Counted from the first letter of the stretch, positions 1 to 9,302 are shown. The stretch is DNA of 64,000 nucleotides from Streptomyces sp. NBC_00078 (GCF_026343335.1 NZ_JAPELX010000001.1:2046001-2110000), one strand, 5' to 3'. The notes: generated from the sequence alone by a model not told the origin. Program-made: numbers and translations.

Positions 1-351
1 ATCGTCGGAGTGCCCCCGGGTGACCACCGTGCAGACGGTGGGCACGTGCGGGGAGTACTCCAGGCAGAGCTTGGCCCAGGCCCGCTCGCCGACGTGGACG
101 TACAACACCCCGGCGTCGAAGGCCCCGGCGAACCCGACCGTGACCCGAGCGATCAGCTGGAAGTCCCCTTCGGGCGCCCCGAGCAGACGCGGCGCGTCGG
201 AGGCGGGCTCCAGAGCCTCATCGGTGGGCGGCACGAAGCGGTCCTGCCGGGACCCGGCCCATCCGCTGAGGATGCCGTCCTCATAGGACCAGTGCCCGTC
301 GGGGCCGTAGGTGCGGAGGGAGAAGGGCAGTTCGGGAAGTTCCAAGTCCAT
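1..351 (-). CDS. DUF1349-family protein, partial (3' end outside window)
   Basis: The frame is open from an ATG at 351 to the left edge (117 codons, no stop). The protein begins MDLELPELPFSLRTYGPDG and contains GDFQLIARVTVGF, then a glycine-rich strand ending in GVLYVHVGERAWAKLCLEYS. This arrangement matches the concanavalin-A-like DUF1349 fold. The family often binds carbohydrate or is fused to glycosidases, but no catalytic role is established. It stands alone downstream of the dehydrogenase gene (145-bp gap). Long plus-strand frames over the same bases are shadows. Confidence 0.75.
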   Translation of the reverse strand, partial: MDLELPELPFSLRTYGPDGHWSYEDGILSGWAGSRQDRFVPPTDEALEPASDAPRLLGAPEGDFQLIARVTVGFAGAFDAGVLYVHVGERAWAKLCLEYSPHVPTVCTVVTRGHSDD

Positions 352-496
352 CGCCAGAGTGTCTCAGGGCACCTGCGGCATGCCCAAGGGGCACGGGGCT
401 GTATCGACATGCGGCTCGGCCGCGTGGGCGCGACAGGCGACGACGAGCCGGCACCCCGCGGCCGACCCGCGCCCCTGCGGCACACCCGGCGGAGCG

Positions 497-2056
497 CTAC
501 CGCTCCAGGCGCCCGTTGAACCGGCGGGGCAGTCCCAGCGGGTTGTCGTCCCGCAGTTCGGGCGGCAGGATCGCCTCGGGCGCCGTCTGGTACGTCACCG
601 GCCGCATCCAGCGCTCGATCGCGGTACCGCCGACGGACGTCGACGTGGACGTGGTCGCCGGGTACGGACCGCCGTGGTGCTGGGCGGCCGCGACCGCGAC
701 ACCCGTCGGCCAGCCGTTCACCAGGACACGGCCCGCGAGCGGGGTCAGCTCGGCCAGGAGCTCCGCGCCGCGGCCCTCGCCGGCCGCCTCCTCCGCCGAC
801 AGGTGAACCGTCGCCGTGAGGTTGCCCGGCAGCCGCGACAGCACTCCCTGGACCTCCGCCTCGTCCTCGTAGCGGGCCACGACCGTCACCGGCCCGAAGC
901 ACTCCTCCAGGAGCAGGTCGTACTGGCCTTCCTGCGCCAGCTTGTCCGCCGACACCGTGAGGAAGCCCGCGCTCACCGTGTGCTCGCCGCCCGCGCCCGG
1001 TGTCACCGGGGAGTCCACGTCGGGGAGTTCGGTGCGCTCGGCGACTCCGGCGACGAAGTTGTCCCGCATGCGGTGGTCCAGCAGGACCCCCGCCTCTGTG
1101 TCGCTCACCGCGTCCGTCAGGGACTTCACCAGGCGGTCGCCCGCCGCTCCGGACGGGGCGAGCACCAGGCCGGGCTTCACGCAGAACTGCCCGACGCCCA
1201 GGGTCATCGATCCGGCGAGCCCCGTGCCGATCTCCTCGGCACGCTCCGCCGCCGCGGCCTCGGTGACGACCACGGGGTTCAGGGAACCCAGCTCGCCGTG
1301 GAACGGGATCGGGACCGGACGCGCGGCGGCCGCGTCGAAGAGGGCACGGCCACCCCGTACGGAACCGGTGAAGCCGGCCGCCGAGACCAGCGGGTGCCTG
1401 ACCAGCTCGACGCCTGCCTCGAAGCCGTGGACCAGGCCGATGACGCCCTCGGGAACGCCGTGCGCGGCAGCGGCCCGGCGCAGCACCTTGGCGACCAGCT
1501 CGGACAGGGCCGGGTGGTCGGGGTGGGCCTTGACGACGACCGGGCAGCCCGCGCCGAGCGCGCTCGCGGTGTCACCGCCGGCGACCGAGAAGGCGAAGGG
1601 GAAGTTGGATGCCGAGTAGACGGCGACGACGCCCAGCGGCACCTTGTAGCGGCGCAGGTCCGGGATCGGCGGGGTCGCCGTGCCGTCCGGATGGTTGATG
1701 ATCACGTCGAGGAAGGCGCCCTCGTCGACGATGTCCGCGAAGGACCGCAACTGGTAGCAGGTACGGGCGAGTTCGCCGGTGAGGCGGACCGGGCCGAGCG
1801 CGGTCTCCGCGTCGGCGGTCTCGACGAGCCACTCCTTCGCGGCTTCGAGCTGCTCGGCGGCGGTGCGCAGGAAGGCCGAGCGGACCGCACGGTCGGCGAG
1901 CGCGCCGCGGGCCGCGTGCGCGGCCCGGACGGCGGCGTCCACCTCCTGGGCTGTGGCCTCCACCGCAACCTGTTCACGCTGCTTCCCGGTACGGGGGTCG
2001 ACACTCCAGACTGGTGCTGCTGCCACCGCGGGTCCCTCCAGGTATTTCTGGGTCAC
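497..2056 (-). CDS. 2-oxoglutarate semialdehyde dehydrogenase (aldehyde dehydrogenase, NADP+)
   Basis: 519-residue aldehyde dehydrogenase of the KGSADH type, oxidising 2,5-dioxopentanoate to 2-oxoglutarate, the last step of oxidative uronate/aldarate and pentose pathways. Visible motifs: SASNFPFAFS (about residue 148), the general base Glu in FHGELGSLNP (about 255) and the nucleophile Cys in GVGQFCVKPG (about 292). Length is normal for the family. The start is GTG at 2056. A divergent IclR regulator gene and a palindrome 11 bp upstream of the start suggest IclR control. The dehydratases at 22.9 and 27.9 kb would supply the substrate. The exact semialdehyde specificity is inferred from context. 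Confidence 0.88.
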   Translation of the reverse strand: MTQKYLEGPAVAAAPVWSVDPRTGKQREQVAVEATAQEVDAAVRAAHAARGALADRAVRSAFLRTAAEQLEAAKEWLVETADAETALGPVRLTGELARTCYQLRSFADIVDEGAFLDVIINHPDGTATPPIPDLRRYKVPLGVVAVYSASNFPFAFSVAGGDTASALGAGCPVVVKAHPDHPALSELVAKVLRRAAAAHGVPEGVIGLVHGFEAGVELVRHPLVSAAGFTGSVRGGRALFDAAAARPVPIPFHGELGSLNPVVVTEAAAAERAEEIGTGLAGSMTLGVGQFCVKPGLVLAPSGAAGDRLVKSLTDAVSDTEAGVLLDHRMRDNFVAGVAERTELPDVDSPVTPGAGGEHTVSAGFLTVSADKLAQEGQYDLLLEECFGPVTVVARYEDEAEVQGVLSRLPGNLTATVHLSAEEAAGEGRGAELLAELTPLAGRVLVNGWPTGVAVAAAQHHGGPYPATTSTSTSVGGTAIERWMRPVTYQTAPEAILPPELRDDNPLGLPRRFNGRLER

Positions 2057-2066
2057 TCACCAGTTC

Positions 2067-2082
2067 GTTCGATATACTGAAC
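2067..2082. promoter_or_regulatory. Candidate IclR operator between divergent genes
   Basis: GTTCGATATACTGAAC is an imperfect palindrome (12 of 16 positions symmetric) between the divergent dehydrogenase and iclR genes, close to both starts. A related palindrome, GTCCATATTTCTGAAC, lies upstream of kdgD at 28873-28888, so the site may define a small regulon. Binding is inferred. Confidence 0.5.
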
Positions 2083-2146
2083 GCTGTCTCTGATGATGAA
2101 TATGCTGTTGGAGACTATTTCCCGTCGAACGAAGGGGTCAAGGGCG

Positions 2147-2920
2147 ATGTCGGTAGCCGAGACAGGCGGCGGGGCGCAGGTCAAGTCCGCGGTACGGACC
2201 GTTGAACTGCTCGAGTACTTCGCCGGTCGCCCCGGTATGCACTCCCTGGCGTCGGTCCAGGAGGCCGTCGGGTATCCCAAATCCAGCCTGTACATGCTGC
2301 TGCGCACACTGGTGGAGCTGGGCTGGGTGGAGACGGACGCGACGGGCACCCGGTACGGCATCGGGGTGCGGGCGCTGCTGGTCGGCACGTCGTACATCGA
2401 CGGCGACGAGGTGGTGGCGGCGGCCCGGCCGACGCTTGACCGGCTGTCGGACGACACCACGGAGACGATCCACCTGGCCCGCCTGGACGGCACGAACGTC
2501 GTGTACCTGGCCACCCGCCAGTCGCAGCACTATCTTCGCCCTTTCACGCGGGTGGGCCGCCGCCTGCCCGCGCACTCCACTTCGCTGGGCAAGGCGCTGC
2601 TGAGCACGTACACGGACGAGCAGGTCCGCAAGCTGCTCCCGGAGACGCTCCCGGCGCTCACCGAGAACACCGTCACGGACCGGGAGAAGCTCATCGAGGA
2701 GCTGCGCCAGATCCGGGACCAGGGCTTCGCCGTGGACCGCGAGGAGAACACGCTGGGCCTGCGCTGCTTCGGGGTCGCCATCCCCTACCGCACTCCAGCA
2801 CGTGACGCGATCAGCTGCTCGGTTCCGGTGGCGCGGCTGACTCCCGCGCACGAGCAGCTGGTGAAGGACGCGTTGTTCGACGCGCGGGACCGGCTGGCCC
2901 TGGCGACCCGCAGGCTCTGA
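2147..2920 (+). CDS. IclR-family transcriptional regulator
   Basis: 257-residue regulator. The N-terminal winged helix-turn-helix spans about residues 10-75 (AVRTVELLEYFAG, then PKSSLYMLLRTLVELGWVE). An IclR ligand-binding domain follows (RVGRRLPAHSTSLGKALL, then EENTLGLRCFGVAIP). An in-frame ATG exists at 2093, but ATG 2147 follows GAAGGGGTCAAGG and begins where homologues normally begin, so it is preferred. The gene is divergent from the semialdehyde dehydrogenase. IclR proteins commonly sense sugar acids or aromatic acids, and here a uronate-pathway intermediate is the likely ligand (inference). Confidence 0.9.
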   Translation: MSVAETGGGAQVKSAVRTVELLEYFAGRPGMHSLASVQEAVGYPKSSLYMLLRTLVELGWVETDATGTRYGIGVRALLVGTSYIDGDEVVAAARPTLDRLSDDTTETIHLARLDGTNVVYLATRQSQHYLRPFTRVGRRLPAHSTSLGKALLSTYTDEQVRKLLPETLPALTENTVTDREKLIEELRQIRDQGFAVDREENTLGLRCFGVAIPYRTPARDAISCSVPVARLTPAHEQLVKDALFDARDRLALATRRL

Positions 2921-2952
2921 CACCTGGTGCCCCGGCAGTAGGCTCCGCCTCC

Positions 2953-3423
2953 ATGGACGTCGTTCTCCGCGAGACCCACGACAGCGATCTGCCGGTCTTC
3001 TTCCGGCAGATGAACGATCCGGAGGCCCAGCGGATGGCCGCCTTCACTCCGAAGGACCCGGCCGACTGGGACGCCTTCACATCCCTCTGGAAACGGATCC
3101 GGGCGTCGGACGCCGTCGCGCGGACGGTCCTGGCCGACGGTGACGTGGTCGGCAGCGCGGCGGTGTACGGAACTCCGGGCGAGCGCGAGGTCACGTACTG
3201 GGTGGACCGCGCCTACTGGGGGCGGGGCGTGGCCACGGCCGCGCTGCGGGAGCTGCTGGTCGAGGTGCGCGAGCGCCCGCTGTACGCGCGCGCCGCGGCG
3301 GACAACGCCGGTTCGCGGCGGGTCCTGGAGAAGTGCGGTTTCCGGCTCACCGCCCGGGCGTCGGGGTTCGCGAACGCACGCGGCGAGGAGATCGACGAGG
3401 TCGTGCTGACGCTGGAGGGGTGA
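2953..3423 (+). CDS. GNAT-family N-acetyltransferase (RimJ/RimL-like)
   Basis: 156 residues with a complete GNAT fold. It starts VVLRETHDSDLPVFFRQMND. The acetyl-CoA loop is seen as DRAYWGRGVATAALREL (Q/RxxGxG/A type), followed by DNAGSRRVLEKCGF, the usual 'N-x-x-S-x-x-v-h-e-K-x-G-F' segment. This subfamily acetylates protein N-termini, antibiotics or small amines; the substrate cannot be read here. It lies 32 bp after iclR on the same strand with no strong ribosome binding site. Confidence 0.85.
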   Translation: MDVVLRETHDSDLPVFFRQMNDPEAQRMAAFTPKDPADWDAFTSLWKRIRASDAVARTVLADGDVVGSAAVYGTPGEREVTYWVDRAYWGRGVATAALRELLVEVRERPLYARAAADNAGSRRVLEKCGFRLTARASGFANARGEEIDEVVLTLEG

Positions 3424-3505
3424 GAGGCCGGCTTCATGAACACCCGATGAGAAATCGGGGCGGACGGGAACGATTCCCGCCCTTCCGCTCGTCTTGCTGA
3501 GCGGG

Positions 3506-4957
3506 ATGAACAAGACGATCAGGCGGGCCTCCGTCTTCACACTGCTGCTCGTGTTCGCTCTTCTGTTCAGGGCGACGTGGGTGCAGTTCTACGACGGCAA
3601 GGCCCTCGCGGACGACACCGACAACCGGCGCAACGCGATGAAGACGTACGCGGAGCCGCTCGGGAACATCATCGTGGCCGGAGACTCGATCACCGGTTCC
3701 GCGGCGACGAAGGACAGCGACCTCAAGTACAAGCGCACGTACAAGGACGGCAAGCTGTACGCGGCGGTGACGGGCTACGCCTCGCAGGCCTACGCACCGA
3801 CCCAGCTGGAGGGCGTCTACCAGGACCTCCTCGACGGCACGGACAGCCGCCTCAACACCGTGATGGACACGGTCACCGGCAAGCGCGCCGATCCGGGCAA
3901 CGTGGTCACGACGATCGACCCGGACGTGCAGAAGGCGGCGTACGACGCGCTCGGCGACAAGAAGGGCGCGGCCGTCGCGATCGACCCGAAGACCGGCAGG
4001 ATCCTCGGGGTCGTGTCGACGCCCTCGTACGACCCGTCGTCGCTGACCGACGCCAACACGGCGGGCAAGGCCTGGAAGCAGCTGAACGCCGACTCGGACA
4101 AGCCGCTGACCAACCGCGCGCTGCGCCAGCCGCTGCCGCCGGGCTCGACGTTCAAACTGGTCGTCGCGGCAGCGGCGCTGGAGGACGGGCTGTACTCGTC
4201 GGTGGACGAGAAGACGAAGAGCCCCGACCCGTACACGCTCCCGGGCACCACCCAGGACCTGTCGAACGAGAACCCGAGCGCTCCCTGCGAGAACGCCTCG
4301 ATCCGCACCGCGCTGGAGTACTCCTGCAACAACGTCTTCGCCAAGATGGCCGTCGACCTGGGCCAGGACAAGGTGAAGGCGATGGCCGAGAAATTCGGCT
4401 TCAACGACAAGGAGCAGGACGTTCCGGTGCGCGCCTACACCAGCGTCTACCCCTCCGGCATGGACCGCTCCTCCACGGCCCTGACGGGCATCGGCCAGTA
4501 CGACGTCACCGCGACCCCACTCCAAATGGCCATGGTGTCCGCCGCTCTGGCGAACGGCGGCAAGCTGGTCTCGCCGCACATGGTCTCCCAGATCACCGAC
4601 AGCGGCGGCGACGTGCTGAAGAACTACGACGACGACGCGAGCACGAAGGAGATCGTCAGCTCCGGGACGGCCCGGCAACTGCAGTCGGCGATGCAGACGG
4701 TCGTGGAGAAGGGCACCGGTACCAACGCGCAGATCCCGGGCGCGACCGTGGGCGGCAAGACGGGCACGGCCCAGCACGGCGAGAACAACAGCAAGACCCC
4801 GTACGCCTGGTTCACTTCCTACGGCAAGGCGGGCGGCAGGGAGGTCGCCGTGGCGGTCCTCGTCGAGCAGTCGAACGCGGCCCGCTCGGAGGTCAGCGGG
4901 AACGGCCTGGCCGCCCCCGTGGCCAAGGCCATGATGGAGGCGGCCCTCAAGAACTGA
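3506..4957 (+). CDS. Class B penicillin-binding protein (peptidoglycan transpeptidase, PbpA type)
   Basis: 483 residues. One N-terminal membrane anchor (about residues 6-24, ASVFTLLLVFALLFRATW) puts the enzyme outside the membrane. A PBP dimerisation region follows, then the transpeptidase domain with all three motifs: SxxK in PPGSTFKLV (active-site Ser), SxN in YSCNN, and KTG in GGKTGTAQH. It cross-links peptidoglycan and is a beta-lactam target. In Streptomyces, PbpA-like proteins usually sit beside ftsW or pknB; this copy is solitary and ends 10 bp from a convergent permease gene. ATG 3506 was chosen over ATG 3494 because it directly precedes the charged-then-hydrophobic anchor (MNKTIRRAS). 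Confidence 0.9.
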   Translation: MNKTIRRASVFTLLLVFALLFRATWVQFYDGKALADDTDNRRNAMKTYAEPLGNIIVAGDSITGSAATKDSDLKYKRTYKDGKLYAAVTGYASQAYAPTQLEGVYQDLLDGTDSRLNTVMDTVTGKRADPGNVVTTIDPDVQKAAYDALGDKKGAAVAIDPKTGRILGVVSTPSYDPSSLTDANTAGKAWKQLNADSDKPLTNRALRQPLPPGSTFKLVVAAAALEDGLYSSVDEKTKSPDPYTLPGTTQDLSNENPSAPCENASIRTALEYSCNNVFAKMAVDLGQDKVKAMAEKFGFNDKEQDVPVRAYTSVYPSGMDRSSTALTGIGQYDVTATPLQMAMVSAALANGGKLVSPHMVSQITDSGGDVLKNYDDDASTKEIVSSGTARQLQSAMQTVVEKGTGTNAQIPGATVGGKTGTAQHGENNSKTPYAWFTSYGKAGGREVAVAVLVEQSNAARSEVSGNGLAAPVAKAMMEAALKN

Positions 4958-4967
4958 GCGCGGTCGG

Positions 4968-6419
4968 CTACTTCACGCCCAGGATCTGCTCCACCGGATC
5001 GATCGCGAAGTACACCAGGAACAGTGCCGACACCGCCCACAGCAGCCAGTGCACCTCCTTGGCCTTTCCGAGCACCGCCTTGATGAGGACGTAGGCCAGG
5101 AAGCCCGCCCCGATGCCGTCCGTTATCGAGTACGTGAACGGCATCGTGGCGATCGTCAGGAACGCCGGGATGGCGATCTCGTACCGGTCCCAGTCGATGT
5201 GCTTGACGTGGGTCATCATCAGGAAGCCGACGGCGATCAGGGCGGGCGCGGCGGCCTGCAGCGGGACGATCGTCAGCAGCGGCGTGAGGAACAGCGCGAG
5301 GCCGAACATCCCGCCCGTGATCAGGTTCGCGAATCCGGTCCGCGCGCCCTCGCCGACGCCCGCCGCCGACTCGATGTACGCGGTGTTGGACGAGGCCGAC
5401 CCGAGGCCACCCGCCACGGCCGCGGCGCCGTCGATGAACAGCACGCGGCCGAGGCCCGGCACCTGCCCGTCCTCGTCGAGCAGCCCGGCCTCGGCGCTGA
5501 TGCCGACGATCGTGCCCATGGCGTCGAAGAAGTCCGACAGGATCAGCGTGAACACCAGCAGGACCGCGGTGAGGATGCCGGCCTTCGCGAAGCCGCCGAA
5601 CAGGCTGAAGTGGCCGACGAGTCCGAAGTCCGGGGTGGAGACGATCTTGTCGGGCACGTGCGGGGTGGTCAGGCCCCAGCTCTTGATGTCCGCCACCGCG
5701 TCGATGACGATCGCGACGATCGTCATGGTCACGATGCTGATCAGGATGGCGCCCTTCACCTTGCGCGCGAGCAGCGCGATGGTGAGCAGCACGCCGAGAC
5801 AGAACACCAGAACGGGCCAGCCGGTCAGCCGGCCGACCGCGCCCAGCTGGACCGGCACGGTGGTGTGGGCCATGTCCGGGATCCGGCTGACGAACCCGGC
5901 GTCGACGAAGCCGATGAACGCGATGAACAGGCCGATGCCGACACCGATGGCCTGCTTGAGCTGCTGCGGAATGGCGTCCATGATCGCCTTGCGCAGTCCG
6001 GTGAGCACCAGGACGCAGATCAGGATGCCTTCGAGGACGACCAGGCCCATCGCGTCGGACCAGCTCATCAGCGGGGCCAGCTGGAAGGCGACCACGGCGT
6101 TGAGGCCGAGGCCCGCCGCGATGGCGAGCGGGAGGTTGCCGCCGACACCCATGATGATCGTCATCACACAGGCCACCAGGGCGGTGGCGGTGACGAGCTG
6201 GCCGGTGTCGAGCGTGTGGCCGAACTTGTCCTTCGCGCTGCCGAGGATGATGGGATTCAGGACAAGGATGTAGGCCATGGTGAAGAACGTGGCGAAGCCG
6301 CCGCGTATCTCCCTGCCGAAGGTGGATCCCCGCTCGGAGATCCTGAAGAACCGGTCGACGCCGTTCGCCGCTGGTGGCGCGGTACTTGACCGGTCGGCCT
6401 TCTTCTGGGTGTCGGGCAT
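4968..6419 (-). CDS. NCS2-family purine permease (guanine/hypoxanthine type)
   Basis: 483-residue polytopic membrane protein of the AzgA/PbuG branch. Visible signatures are RGGFATFFTMAYILVLNPIILG near the N-terminus, GLGLNAVVAFQL, VSRIPDMAHTTVPVQLGAVG and SASSNTAYIESAAGVGEGARTG, the last being the conserved AYIES/GARTG substrate-site segment. It imports purine bases with protons. The 234-bp upstream gap faces the sigma factor gene and contains a short inverted repeat (CTCCGT-gtt-ACGGAA near 6501-6515) that could be an operator. No purine riboswitch was recognised. Confidence 0.9.
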   Translation of the reverse strand: MPDTQKKADRSSTAPPAANGVDRFFRISERGSTFGREIRGGFATFFTMAYILVLNPIILGSAKDKFGHTLDTGQLVTATALVACVMTIIMGVGGNLPLAIAAGLGLNAVVAFQLAPLMSWSDAMGLVVLEGILICVLVLTGLRKAIMDAIPQQLKQAIGVGIGLFIAFIGFVDAGFVSRIPDMAHTTVPVQLGAVGRLTGWPVLVFCLGVLLTIALLARKVKGAILISIVTMTIVAIVIDAVADIKSWGLTTPHVPDKIVSTPDFGLVGHFSLFGGFAKAGILTAVLLVFTLILSDFFDAMGTIVGISAEAGLLDEDGQVPGLGRVLFIDGAAAVAGGLGSASSNTAYIESAAGVGEGARTGFANLITGGMFGLALFLTPLLTIVPLQAAAPALIAVGFLMMTHVKHIDWDRYEIAIPAFLTIATMPFTYSITDGIGAGFLAYVLIKAVLGKAKEVHWLLWAVSALFLVYFAIDPVEQILGVK

Positions 6420-6653
6420 GGCGGGTACTCCTCGTTGCCTGATTGATCAGTGTGCGGATGCTGGCTGGATTGTTCCCGTCTTGAACGGGTTTCAGGTTTT
6501 CTCCGTGTTACGGAATCAGAGTCGGCCCGTCAGACTGCGTTCGAAGTCCTGTACGAAGCAGGAGGTTGATCACTGCTACGCTTCCGGATCTCGTCCAGGT
6601 CACCTTCGGATGATCACATGTCATTCGCATGACACACACAGAGAGGTTCACCC

Positions 6654-7220
6654 GTGGGCACTGTCGTCGACGACACAGCCTCCGTGGAGTTCCACACCTT
6701 CTTCGAGCGGCACTACGCCGAACTGTCCCGGCTCGCCCACCTGTTGACCGGTGAGGCGGACGCCGCCGACGACCTCGCGGCCGACGCGCTGCTCGCCCTG
6801 TGGCACCGCTGGGACCGGGTGCGCGCGGCGGACCACCCGGTCGCCTACGCCCGCGGAGTCGTCACCAACCTGGCCCGCACCCGGATCCGCACCGCGGTGC
6901 GCGAGCGCCGGCGGATCTCTCTGTTCTGGTCGCAGCGCGAGGAGAAGACCGAGAATCCCGACATAGCGGGGGTCGTCGACGTTCAGGAGGCCCTGCGCAG
7001 GCTGCCGTTCCGGAAGCGGGCGTGTGTGGTGCTGCGGCACGCGTTCGATCTCTCGGAGAAGGACACCGCTCTCGCCCTGGGTGTTTCCGTGGGTACGGTT
7101 AAGTCCCAGACGTCCAAAGGGATGGCCGAGCTGAAGAAGCTGCTGGGCTCCCAGGGTGCGCCGCACAGGGTGCACGCGACCATGGTGCGTGGCGGCGAGA
7201 GCGGAGGAACGGACCGATGA
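6654..7220 (+). CDS. SigE-family RNA polymerase sigma factor (ECF type)
   Basis: 188 residues starting at GTG 6654, preceded by GAGAGG. Sigma region 2 is seen at FFERHYAELSRLAHLL with DLAADALLALWHRWDRV (about residues 14-55). Region 4 is an HTH at RKRACVVLRHAFDLSEKDTA and GVSVGTVKSQTSKGMAELK. It lacks a C-terminal extension, as usual for the actinobacterial SigE family (TIGR02983). It overlaps the next gene by 4 bp, so the two are translationally coupled and the downstream membrane protein may tune it. The stimulus is unknown. Confidence 0.9.
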   Translation: MGTVVDDTASVEFHTFFERHYAELSRLAHLLTGEADAADDLAADALLALWHRWDRVRAADHPVAYARGVVTNLARTRIRTAVRERRRISLFWSQREEKTENPDIAGVVDVQEALRRLPFRKRACVVLRHAFDLSEKDTALALGVSVGTVKSQTSKGMAELKKLLGSQGAPHRVHATMVRGGESGGTDR

Positions 7221-8044
7221 GGCAGCAGGACGTGCCCGACGAGCTGCGCGCCCGGCTGCACGAGGCGGCCGAGACGCACGAGCCGGACCGGGCCAGGATC
7301 CTGGCGCGCGTCGAGCGGGGCATGCACGACCGCGTCGGCCACCGGGCGACCCGTCCGCCGGTATGGGGCTGGGCACGGGTGGTGGGTGCGACGGCCGCCG
7401 TGGCGGGCATGCTCGCGGTCGGCGGCTACGCCGTGGCGTCCGCGGTGAAGGACGACCCTCCCGCGCAGCAGACGGTCCCGGTATCCCCGACGCCGTCGCA
7501 GGACGCGACGAGCCGCGCGCCCGTCCCGCCGGTGGATCCGGCGCCGAGCGGATCGTCCGGGTCCTCCAGGGCGGACAACACCCCCTCCACGAAGCCCTCT
7601 TCCTCCGTGCTGCCGCCCCCCGCGGCGGGCGACAAGGACGGTCCGCTGTCGTCGGAGGGCACGGTGGACCCGCACAGCAACGGCTTCTGGGCGCAGAGCG
7701 ATCTCACCCTGAAGAACACCGAGCAGCTCACCTCCCTCACCGTGCAGTTGAAGGTCGCACAGACCGGCGGGGTCAGCTCGACCGGTGCCTGGCGCGCGCT
7801 GCCGGAGCAGGACTTCGACCTCACCGTCGGCGAGCAGGACGGCTTCGTGGTCTACACCTGGGTGCTCAAGGCGGGCCGTACGGTCCCCAAGGGTGAGTGG
7901 GTCTTCGCCGCGCAGTACAACCACAAGAGCGGCAGCCGGGACACCAAGAACGACAGCTACACGATCAGGGCCACGGCCGACAAGGAGCAGCGCTCGGTGG
8001 GCGGCGGCTTCGCGGCTCACGCGGACGACGAGAGTGACTCGTAG
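7217..8044 (+). CDS. Single-pass membrane protein coupled to the sigma factor (possible anti-sigma role)
   Basis: 275 residues. A charged cytoplasmic N-terminus (about 1-55) precedes one membrane helix (about 57-76, RVVGATAAVAGMLAVGGYAV), then a long Pro/Ser/Thr linker and an outer domain (about residues 140-260: NGFWAQSDLTLKNTEQ, then VQLKVAQTGGVSSTGAWRALP). The layout, start overlap (ATGA) and position resemble anti-sigma factors, but no canonical zinc anti-sigma HxxxCxxC motif is present, so the role is inference. The outer domain resembles a beta-sandwich of unknown ligand. Confidence 0.6.
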   Translation: MRQQDVPDELRARLHEAAETHEPDRARILARVERGMHDRVGHRATRPPVWGWARVVGATAAVAGMLAVGGYAVASAVKDDPPAQQTVPVSPTPSQDATSRAPVPPVDPAPSGSSGSSRADNTPSTKPSSSVLPPPAAGDKDGPLSSEGTVDPHSNGFWAQSDLTLKNTEQLTSLTVQLKVAQTGGVSSTGAWRALPEQDFDLTVGEQDGFVVYTWVLKAGRTVPKGEWVFAAQYNHKSGSRDTKNDSYTIRATADKEQRSVGGGFAAHADDESDS

Positions 8045-8259
8045 GAAATTTCCGCCGCCGCGGCAACCCTTTCCTCACCGGCGGCGACCATGGGGCACAA
8101 GGTTTCACGACCATGCCGACCATGTCCCCGTCAGCAGCCAACCTGACGTCCGTTTTCAACGTCACTACCAGTACGTGGCACACGGACGCCTCCTGAACCT
8201 GCCGGTCTGAGCCCCCCTCGTCCGGCAGCCGCCGACTGAGCCCCCTCGTCGGCGACAGA

Positions 8260-8291
8260 GCGCCCCCGCCGGCGACGGCCGGCGGGGGCGC
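8260..8291. terminator. Strong hairpin downstream of the pectate lyase fragment
   Basis: A perfect 14-bp stem (8260-8273 with 8278-8291) closes a GACG loop, 12 bp beyond the stop of the minus-strand fragment. There is no long T tract, as is common in Streptomyces. Confidence 0.7.
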
Positions 8292-8303
8292 TTCGATGTC
8301 CGG

Positions 8304-8843
8304 TCAGTTCATGGTGGATCCGATCGTGGTGGAACCCGTCGTCAGGAACGTCGTCGCGGGCAGCGAGCCGTCCGGCTTCCGCGCCCCGTACGCGCTCGTC
8401 GCGTCCTTCGACCGGAAGTCCGGCGTACTCACCCCGCTGTCCCAGTTGTTCGCGGCGGAGACGGCGGACGGACTCAGCTTGTCCGGGCCGCCCTTGTCGC
8501 CCACGGCGGGGTTTCGCGCGAGGCGCGCCCTGCCCGTGGCGAAGTAGAAGCCGGCACCGGTGTCGGCGTACGCGGTGTTGCGGTTCAGCACGATCGCCCC
8601 GGTGTTGGAGTTCTCGGTGAGACCGTTCAGCGTGTTGCCCCAGGCGGCGTCGTTGTTGACGACATGCGCGACCGTGACGCCCCCGCCGCCCAGTTTGAAG
8701 CCGTTGCCGTTGCCCTCGAAGGCGGAGTCGTTCCAGCGGTTCCTGCCGTTGCCGAAGGCCCAGGAGTGCTCGACGGTGACCGGCGACGAGAACTGCCACA
8801 GGTCGAGGCCGTCGTCGGAGTTGTCGTACAGGCGCGCGCCACG
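8304..8843 (-). pseudogene. PL9-type pectate lyase, 3' fragment only
   Basis: The frame encodes the C-terminal part of a right-handed parallel beta-helix lyase: DNSDDGLDLWQFSSPVTVEH, then NGNGFKLGGGGVTVAHVV and NTLNGLTENSNTGAIVLNRN, typical of PL9 pectate lyases. The N-terminal half, signal peptide and promoter are missing. Homology stops near 8840, exactly where a plus-strand GH43 fragment begins. Its last 60 residues resemble the tail of the mini-gene at 10213-10509. The missing 5' half makes function unlikely. Confidence 0.8.
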
Positions 8844-9302
8844 GGTACGTCGTGCCAATGAACGACGACATGGTGTCGTACGACGCGACGAAGGTGAAGG
8901 ACATCACCCCGGACAACTTCCGCGAGGGATCCTTCGTGATCAAGCGCAGGGGCACGTACTACTTCATGTGGTCCGAGGACGACACCCGCAGCGAGAACTA
9001 CCAGGTCGCCTACGCGACGGGACCGTCCCCCGCTCGGCCCGTGGACCGAGCGGGGGACGATCCTCTCGAAGCGGCCCGAGTACGGGATCCTCGGGACCGG
9101 CCACCACTCCGTGGTGAACACCCCCGGCACCGACGACTGGTACATCGTCTATCACCGGTTCGCCCTGAACGGCCCCGGAAGGCCCGGCGGTGACGGCATG
9201 CACCGCGAGACGACCGTCGACCGCCTGACGTTCGCGGCGGACGGCACCATCGAGCCGGTGCTGCCGACCCTGGAGTCGGTCGGACCGGTGCGCTCTAGCT
9301 GA
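8841..9302 (+). pseudogene. GH43-type glycosidase, 3' fragment with frameshift
   Basis: The first frame reads VPMNDDMVSYDATKVKDI and SEDDTRSENYQVAYATG. After a run of five C (9027-9031) the sense continues in the next frame as GTILSKRPEYGILGTGHHS and DDWYIVYHRFALNG, the usual end of a GH43 five-bladed propeller domain. Removing one C restores a single frame. The 5' half is missing and the fragment abuts the pectate lyase fragment head to head. The stop overlaps the convergent phosphatase gene by 8 bp. Confidence 0.8.

Noticed and set aside
311..2080. Long plus-strand open frame of 589 codons opposite the semialdehyde dehydrogenase
   Set aside because: Arg/Gly/Ala-rich composition typical of the antisense shadow of a GC-rich gene; no ribosome site or recognisable domain.
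6420..6653. Purine riboswitch in the leader of the NCS2 permease
   Set aside because: The conserved purine-aptamer core and three-way junction could not be recognised; only a short inverted repeat is present.
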